The notes under the pieces were generated by a model. That model saw only the letters and a program-made list of their open reading frames with translations. It had not been told where the DNA came from and made no database searches. Positions 60,140-64,000 of a stretch of 64,000 nucleotides of DNA are shown in pieces; within the stretch, counting starts at the first letter, position 1, and each line of letters begins with the position of its first letter. This DNA is from Sabulibacter ruber (GTDB taxonomy: Bacteria > Bacteroidota > Bacteroidia > Cytophagales > Hymenobacteraceae). The DNA lies in the NCBI RefSeq assembly GCF_017355955.1, contig NZ_JAFFID010000002.1, positions 992,001-1,056,000 of the forward strand, in the 5' to 3' direction. A program made the translations under genes and the position numbers.

Positions 60140-61021
60140 ATGCCTCCTCAACCTACTCCTAAACCCCGCAACTCAGACACCGCTTTAAACCAGGAGCGCC
60201 GGCAATTGCTCCGCCGGATTCAGCATGCCCTGGAAGGCCCTATGATCTTGCTGGGGCTGGTATGGTTGGTGTTGATAGTGGTAGAATTGATCTGGGGTTT
60301 GGGCCCGGTATTGCAGCTGCTCAACTATGCCATCTGGGTGATTTTCATTCAGGACTTTGCCCTGCGCTTTACGCTTGCCCCTGAGAAACTGACTTTCATA
60401 AAGCAGAACTGGCTAACCCTTGTTTCTCTGGCTGTGCCCGCCTTAAGGGTATTGCGGATCACGCGTTTCCTTAGAGTCTTCCGGACGGTGAGGGCCATCA
60501 GAGGCATCAGGCTGGTGCGGGTGCTCAGTTCATTGAACCGGGGCATGAAGAGCCTGGGAGCCACCATGGGCCGAAGAGGTTTTGGGTACATGCTCACCTT
60601 GTCGCTGGCGGTTTTGTTCTCAGGGGCGGCGGGCATGTACGCCTTTGAAAACGAAGTGCCGGGCGGACTTGCCTCTTACGGCGAAGCGCTCTGGTGGACG
60701 GCCATGATCCTGATTTCACTGGGTAGCGAGTACTGGCCTAAAACCCCCGAAGGCCGGGCTTTGTGTTTCGTGCTGGCCCTCTATGGGTTTGCCGTATTTG
60801 GGTATTTCACTGCCTTGCTGGCCAGTTTTTTCCTGGACCGCGATGCCGCCAGTGACAGTTCAGAAGTGGCCGGTGCCCAACAGATTGAGCAACTGCATCA
60901 GGAAGTAAAACAACTGCGCGCGGAGTTGAGGGCGGTGCTGGCGCTGCATCAAAATGCTGCTTCTGGTACTCCAACCCAAAATCCCGGGGCTGATAAGAAC
61001 CATGACGGTCTAGATGGGTAA
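60140..61021 (+). CDS. Voltage-gated-type ion transporter with non-canonical selectivity filter
   Basis: 293 residues. Hydrophobic helices S1-S3 (GPMILLGLVWLVLIVVELIW; LLNYAIWVIFIQDFALRF; NWLTLVSLAVPALRVL), an S4-like helix with regularly spaced Arg (RVLRITRFLRVFRTVRAIRG, continuing IRLVRVL), S5 (GYMLTLSLAVLFSGAAGMYA), a pore loop and S6 (ALCFVLALYGFAVFGYFTAL), then a coiled coil (QQIEQLHQEVKQLRAELRAV). The filter reads ISLGSEYWPKTPEGR instead of the K+-channel TVGYGD motif, so ion preference is uncertain. The C-terminal coiled coil likely tetramerises the channel. Inner membrane. Confidence 0.88.
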   Translation: MPPQPTPKPRNSDTALNQERRQLLRRIQHALEGPMILLGLVWLVLIVVELIWGLGPVLQLLNYAIWVIFIQDFALRFTLAPEKLTFIKQNWLTLVSLAVPALRVLRITRFLRVFRTVRAIRGIRLVRVLSSLNRGMKSLGATMGRRGFGYMLTLSLAVLFSGAAGMYAFENEVPGGLASYGEALWWTAMILISLGSEYWPKTPEGRALCFVLALYGFAVFGYFTALLASFFLDRDAASDSSEVAGAQQIEQLHQEVKQLRAELRAVLALHQNAASGTPTQNPGADKNHDGLDG

Positions 61022-61454
61022 GCCTTTGGCGGAGACACTCGTAGGAGCTGCGCACACTACGAGGTCTTTTGCATAAGCGGTATTGCTTTGGGAAACAGAA
61101 CCCAACCTTCCCCTCTCAAGAGGGAAATACGCTTTTGGGGAGGAAGTGCAATGCGTGCAGGAGACAAGGCAGTGCCTTGTCTCTACGGTTCCACCACCAT
61201 CGTCACCGATTCTGTTACTTTCCCCAATTCCAGTCTTTCGGGCGAGCGCCTTAGCAGGTTCCGGTGCCGCAGGCATTGCGACCGCAAGGGAGCAAAGGAA
61301 GCTGGTACAGCGCGAGCGCGGAAGACGGGGCCCCGCGGCCGTGAGCGCACGGAGGGTAGCTATGAAACAACTAAGCTTATGAACCACTGAATCAGCGTAC
61401 CCTACGCCAGCATCGGCAACCTGCCTGCTCCAGGCCAGCCTAAGAGATCAGCAT
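61022..61454. repeat. 433-bp repeat-bearing intergenic region
   Basis: Starts with a third copy (61031-61068) of the 39-nt outer arm of the 16.5-kb nested repeat, same orientation as 16534-16575. Further on: a perfect palindrome GAGACAAGGCA (61161-61171) / TGCCTTGTCTC (61173-61183), and a GC-rich GCGCGAGCGCGG...CCGTGAGCGCACGG segment (about 61313-61350). Several overlapping short frames occur on both strands, none convincing. Confidence 0.65.
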
Positions 61455-62003
61455 TTACCGCTCCCCACAACTTTGATCCGTCTTGACAAGCAGGCGCGTA
61501 TCAAACCCCAGGCCTTGGGCTTTCTGCTCTAATTGCTGGTAAATAGAAGGAGCTAACTGGCGGGAACGGGCCAGGATCCAGAGGTATTTGCGGTCTGGGG
61601 AGCCTACCAGAGCATGGGAGTAATCTGGGGCCAGATCCAGAATCCAGTAATCGCCCCAGAAAGGCCAGAAGAACTGGACCCGCAGTTTGGCGTTGTTGCT
61701 GCCTTCTACCGGAAAAGCCTTGCCCAAGGCGCCATCGTCTTTGCCGGTGGGGCTGTCTTTGCGGCAGGTGTTTCGCACCTCCACATACCCGTCTTTTTGT
61801 GAGTATTGGGCGGTGGTGCAGTGGCAGCCTTTCTCAAACCGGTTGGGAATAAGAGCTATCTCGTACCATTTGCCGGCGTAGCGCTGCAAGTCAACGGAGG
61901 CTACGGTGGGCAGAGGGGCGGGTTTGGGTTTCAGGGCCATGTAAAGGCCCGCTACCACCAGTAAAACCGCTGTAACTCCGGCAAAGAGAAGTGCTTTTTT
62001 CAT
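61455..62003 (-). CDS. Lipocalin (Blc-like)
   Basis: 182 residues from the ATG at 62003 (MKKALLFAGVTAVLLVVAGL); the frame to 62072 is not supported. A single N-terminal hydrophobic anchor or uncleaved signal precedes the lipocalin barrel: YAGKWYEIALIPNRFEKGC (G-x-W motif), AQYSQKDGYVEVRNTC, LRVQFFWPFWGDYWILDLAPDY, ALVGSPDRKYLWILARS (third motif). Cysteine pairs (CHC and NTC, C-terminal SCGER) could form disulfides. E. coli Blc is an outer-membrane lipoprotein binding lysophospholipids; here there is no lipobox. Downstream of the GNAT gene on the same strand. Confidence 0.9.
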   Translation of the reverse strand: MKKALLFAGVTAVLLVVAGLYMALKPKPAPLPTVASVDLQRYAGKWYEIALIPNRFEKGCHCTTAQYSQKDGYVEVRNTCRKDSPTGKDDGALGKAFPVEGSNNAKLRVQFFWPFWGDYWILDLAPDYSHALVGSPDRKYLWILARSRQLAPSIYQQLEQKAQGLGFDTRLLVKTDQSCGER

Positions 62004-62092
62004 GTCAGGTGGATAAAAGATTGCGTCCGCTACCCTGTTGGTCTGGAACACCACAGATGGCAAGCGGAGCAATGGCCTTTATCCGTCGCTGG

Positions 62093-62530
62093 TTATTGGA
62101 GGGGCTTGCGCATCTGGTAATGCTGCACTTCTCCAAAGAGCAAGTGCGTAGGGTACTCTTCAGTAAACCCGTTGCGCTTGTAAAAGTTTTTGGCGTACTC
62201 GCGGGCTTGTACAATGAGGTCTTTGGCGCCCATCTGGCGGGCTTCATCTTCCACGGCCTGCAGCAGGCGGCGGCCAACTTGCTTGTTCTGGTACTTGGGG
62301 CCAACGGCCAGGAATCTCAACTGCGCTTCAGAATCACTTTCCATGTGTACGCGGCAACCGCCCATGATCTCGCCGGTGTTCTCGTCAATAGCCATCAGGT
62401 GAATGGCATGGTCATCGTCCTCGGCGCGCTCGCTGCCGAAAGGCTGATGCCAAGGTTTGCGTAACATCTCGTACCGCAGGCGGTAATACTGCTCAAACTC
62501 GTGAAAGGTAGAGGGCTTAATAATTTGCAT
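62093..62530 (-). CDS. GNAT-family N-acetyltransferase
   Basis: 145 residues. GNAT features: GCRVHMESDSEAQLRFLAVG (beta 4 with the LRFLAV strand), then QNKQVGRRLLQAVEDEARQM with the Q/R-x-x-G-x-G/R acetyl-CoA loop in the form QNKQVGRRL, and AREYAKNFYKRNGFTEEYPT (beta 6-alpha 4). The FYKRNGF motif is common to small-molecule acetyltransferases. Substrate unknown. Divergent from yajQ, possibly co-transcribed with the lipocalin gene 89 bp downstream. Confidence 0.9.
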   Translation of the reverse strand: MQIIKPSTFHEFEQYYRLRYEMLRKPWHQPFGSERAEDDDHAIHLMAIDENTGEIMGGCRVHMESDSEAQLRFLAVGPKYQNKQVGRRLLQAVEDEARQMGAKDLIVQAREYAKNFYKRNGFTEEYPTHLLFGEVQHYQMRKPLQ

Positions 62531-62535
62531 GACTG

Positions 62536-62571
62536 CGTTTTTTAGCTCTTTTCCGTAAAATTCCGCTAAAC
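62536..62571. repeat. Degenerate intergenic hairpin in the GNAT-yajQ divergent region
   Basis: CGTTTtttAGC...TTTTccgtAAAA...GCTAAAC. It overlaps the region where a -33 element of yajQ would lie. Confidence 0.45.
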
Positions 62572-62574
62572 TAG

Positions 62575-62582
62575 TAACTTTG
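62575..62582 (+). promoter_or_regulatory. Putative -7 element of yajQ
   Basis: TAACTTTG is an exact TAnnTTTG. It lies 57 bp before the ATG at 62640; no TTTG at -33, though TTTT is present at 62549-62552. Confidence 0.5.
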
Positions 62583-62639
62583 TTCGGCTTCCGGCAATAA
62601 AAGTTCTAAATACCTATTCTTTCCACTAAATCTAGATCT

Positions 62640-63131
62640 ATGCCTTCTTTTGATATTGTGAGTAAAGTTGATCCGCAGACGCTGGACAACGCCATTAACA
62701 CCGTAAAAAAGGAAATCCAGACCCGCTATGACTTCAGAGACACCAAAGGCAGCGTGGAGCTGGACAAGAAATCCAACATTGTGCACATCGTCACAGAGAA
62801 TGACATGCGCTTGCGCCAGATTGAGGACATCATCCTGAGCAAGATTGTAAAGCAGCAGATAGACTCCACCGCCCTTGATTTCAGCAACGAGGCGTTCCCC
62901 AGTGGTCCCATGATCAAGAAAGACGTTAAGGTACGGGCCGGTATAGACAAAGAGGATGCCAAAAAGATTGTGAAGCTCATCAAAGACAGTAAGCTGAAAG
63001 TAACGCCCGCCATCATGGATGACCAGGTGCGCGTAACGGCTAAAAAGATTGATGATCTGCAGGAGGTGATTGGCATGCTGAGACGGGCCGAACTGGGCAT
63101 TCCGCTGCAGTTTGTGAACATGAAGTCGTAA
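62640..63131 (+). CDS. yajQ: YajQ-family nucleotide-binding protein
   Basis: 163 residues, the standard length. Signatures: MPSFDIVSKVDPQTLDNAIN at the start, EIQTRYDFRDTKGSVELDKK, KIVKQQIDSTALDFSNEAFP, SGPMIKKDVKVRAGIDKEDA, and the terminal VTAKKIDDLQEVIGMLRRAE. The two ferredoxin-like folds bind nucleic acid or nucleotides; the Xanthomonas homologue binds cyclic di-GMP. Role in Bacteroidota is not established. Own -7 box. Confidence 0.95.
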   Translation: MPSFDIVSKVDPQTLDNAINTVKKEIQTRYDFRDTKGSVELDKKSNIVHIVTENDMRLRQIEDIILSKIVKQQIDSTALDFSNEAFPSGPMIKKDVKVRAGIDKEDAKKIVKLIKDSKLKVTPAIMDDQVRVTAKKIDDLQEVIGMLRRAELGIPLQFVNMKS

Positions 63132-63256
63132 GCAACGCTGCCTGCCCATTGCCCAAAAGCGAAAGGTTAGCCCAAGTTGGTTTAACCCAGCCGGATACTC
63201 TGCGTTTAACTCAGGTATCCTGCTACCTAGTACGTTCTACCTGATCTGATAAAACT

Positions 63257-64000
63257 ATGTTTGATGTATTTTCCAGCCCAGATGTCTGGCTAAGTCTGCT
63301 CACGCTTACCTTCATGGAGGTAGTCTTGGGGATTGATAATATTGTGTTCATCTCTATTGTGGTGTCCCGGTTGCCGCGCGAGCAGCAGGGCAGAGGCCGC
63401 ACCATTGGGTTGATCCTTGCCTTGGTGTTCCGTATCATTCTGCTGTCTTTCATCAGCTACATTGTACACGCCAACCAACCTTTGTTCACCTGGAATTTGC
63501 CTTGGCTGGATGAGCCGTATGCCGTTTCCTGGCGTGATATTATCCTGTTTGCCGGGGGCTTGTTCCTGTTGGCCAAGAGTACCACCGAGATTCACAACAA
63601 ACTGGAGGGCGAGGAAGAGCATCACGGGGCCGGCGGCGGAAATTCTACCATGGGCAAAATCATTGTGCAGATTGTGCTGGTAGACATTGTGTTCTCCTTT
63701 GACTCCATCTTAACCGCGGTGGGTCTGGTAGACCACGTGAGCGTGATGATTGTGGCCGTGATTATCTCTATGGGTATCATGCTGGCCTTCTCTAAATACG
63801 TGAGCGATTTTGTGAACAACCACCCAACCGTGAAAATGCTGGCGCTTTCCTTCCTCATCCTCATTGGGGTGATGCTGGTGGTAGAGGCGCTGCACGCCCA
63901 CATTCCTAAGGGATACATCTACTTCGCTATGTTCTTCTCACTGGTAGTGGAAATGCTGAACATGAAACTTCGGAAGAAATCAGATCCGGTGCAGTTGCGC
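63257..64000 (+). CDS. TerC-family integral membrane protein (cut by window edge)
   Basis: 248 codons are present from the ATG at 63257 (MFDVFSSPDVWLSLLTLTFM) and the frame is still open at 64000. TerC signatures: EVVLGIDNIVFISIVVSRLP with the acidic residues in helix 1, RIILLSFISYIVHANQPLF, FAGGLFLLAKSTTEIHNKLE and a mirrored second half with DIVFSFDSILTAVGL. A His/Glu loop (EGEEEHHGAGG) is in the middle. Family members (TerC, Alx/MeeY) are linked to metal, mainly Mn2+, export and tellurite resistance. Only a short C-terminal part is missing. Confidence 0.93.
   Translation, partial: MFDVFSSPDVWLSLLTLTFMEVVLGIDNIVFISIVVSRLPREQQGRGRTIGLILALVFRIILLSFISYIVHANQPLFTWNLPWLDEPYAVSWRDIILFAGGLFLLAKSTTEIHNKLEGEEEHHGAGGGNSTMGKIIVQIVLVDIVFSFDSILTAVGLVDHVSVMIVAVIISMGIMLAFSKYVSDFVNNHPTVKMLALSFLILIGVMLVVEALHAHIPKGYIYFAMFFSLVVEMLNMKLRKKSDPVQLR

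Overview
The window reads as a chromosome segment of a Bacteroidota bacterium, most likely a Cytophagales member near Hymenobacteraceae (Rufibacter/Pontibacter-like). The support is: three very different surface proteins that end in type IX secretion (T9SS) sorting domains of both type A and type B; several promoters of the Bacteroidota TTTG / TAnnTTTG type; a TamB plus lipoprotein-TamA (TamL) pair; and a moderately GC-rich coding style with weak Shine-Dalgarno signals. The genus is an inference. No rRNA, tRNA, CRISPR array or intact insertion sequence was seen.

Layout. 1-3033: 5' part of hflX, a SirB-like/cytochrome c fusion, and a glycosyltransferase-rfbC operon for surface polysaccharide. 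3612-16319: one 4235-residue T9SS-secreted giant surface protein with SBBP, Ig/FN3, CARDB and collagen-like blocks. 16333-16878: a nest of palindromes and inverted repeats. 16879-20437: murF and a divergent FG-GAP T9SS protein. 20438-24685: an omega-amidase, a 5'(3')-deoxyribonucleotidase, a 510-bp repeat element, a glutamine/methionine aminotransferase and a uracil-DNA glycosylase. 24872-26523: a disordered protein and two tiny membrane or exported proteins. 26539-35910: signal transduction (response regulator, seven-PAS histidine kinase, a kinase-less PAS protein with a degenerate CZB-like partner) around mfd. 35933-39996: msrA, small conserved proteins, the second copy of the 510-bp element, ferritin, a 2Fe-2S protein and a membrane protein. 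40230-45619: a second SBBP protein with a type B sorting domain, a DinB/YfiT protein and mutM. 45660-49250: an AT-rich accessory island of small unknown genes all on + and separated by attC-like inverted repeats. 49250-52325: a Crp/Fnr regulator, yiaA and asnB. 52541-59904: tamB-tamL. 60140-64000: an ion channel, lipocalin, GNAT, yajQ and the start of terC.

How parts work together. The envelope theme is strong: polysaccharide synthesis (GT4, RfbC), peptidoglycan (MurF), outer-membrane assembly (TamB/TamL), secreted adhesin-like proteins (T9SS substrates) and a lipocalin. DNA repair is represented by Mfd, MutM and a UDG-like protein. The aminotransferase and omega-amidase together form the known glutamine transaminase/omega-amidase pair, here physically split by a nucleotidase gene and a repeat element.

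The most interesting signals are non-coding. (1) Two 510-bp copies of a multi-hairpin element, one hairpin of which has two fully compensatory base-pair changes between copies. (2) A family of about 20 intergenic hairpins with a constant TTTTC-tg-AAAA apex and variable but self-complementary arms. (3) attC-like sites between unknown genes, suggesting an integron-type cassette array without a visible integrase. (4) A perfect 18-bp Fnr-like palindrome centred about 40 bp before the inferred start of yiaA transcription, right after a Crp/Fnr gene.
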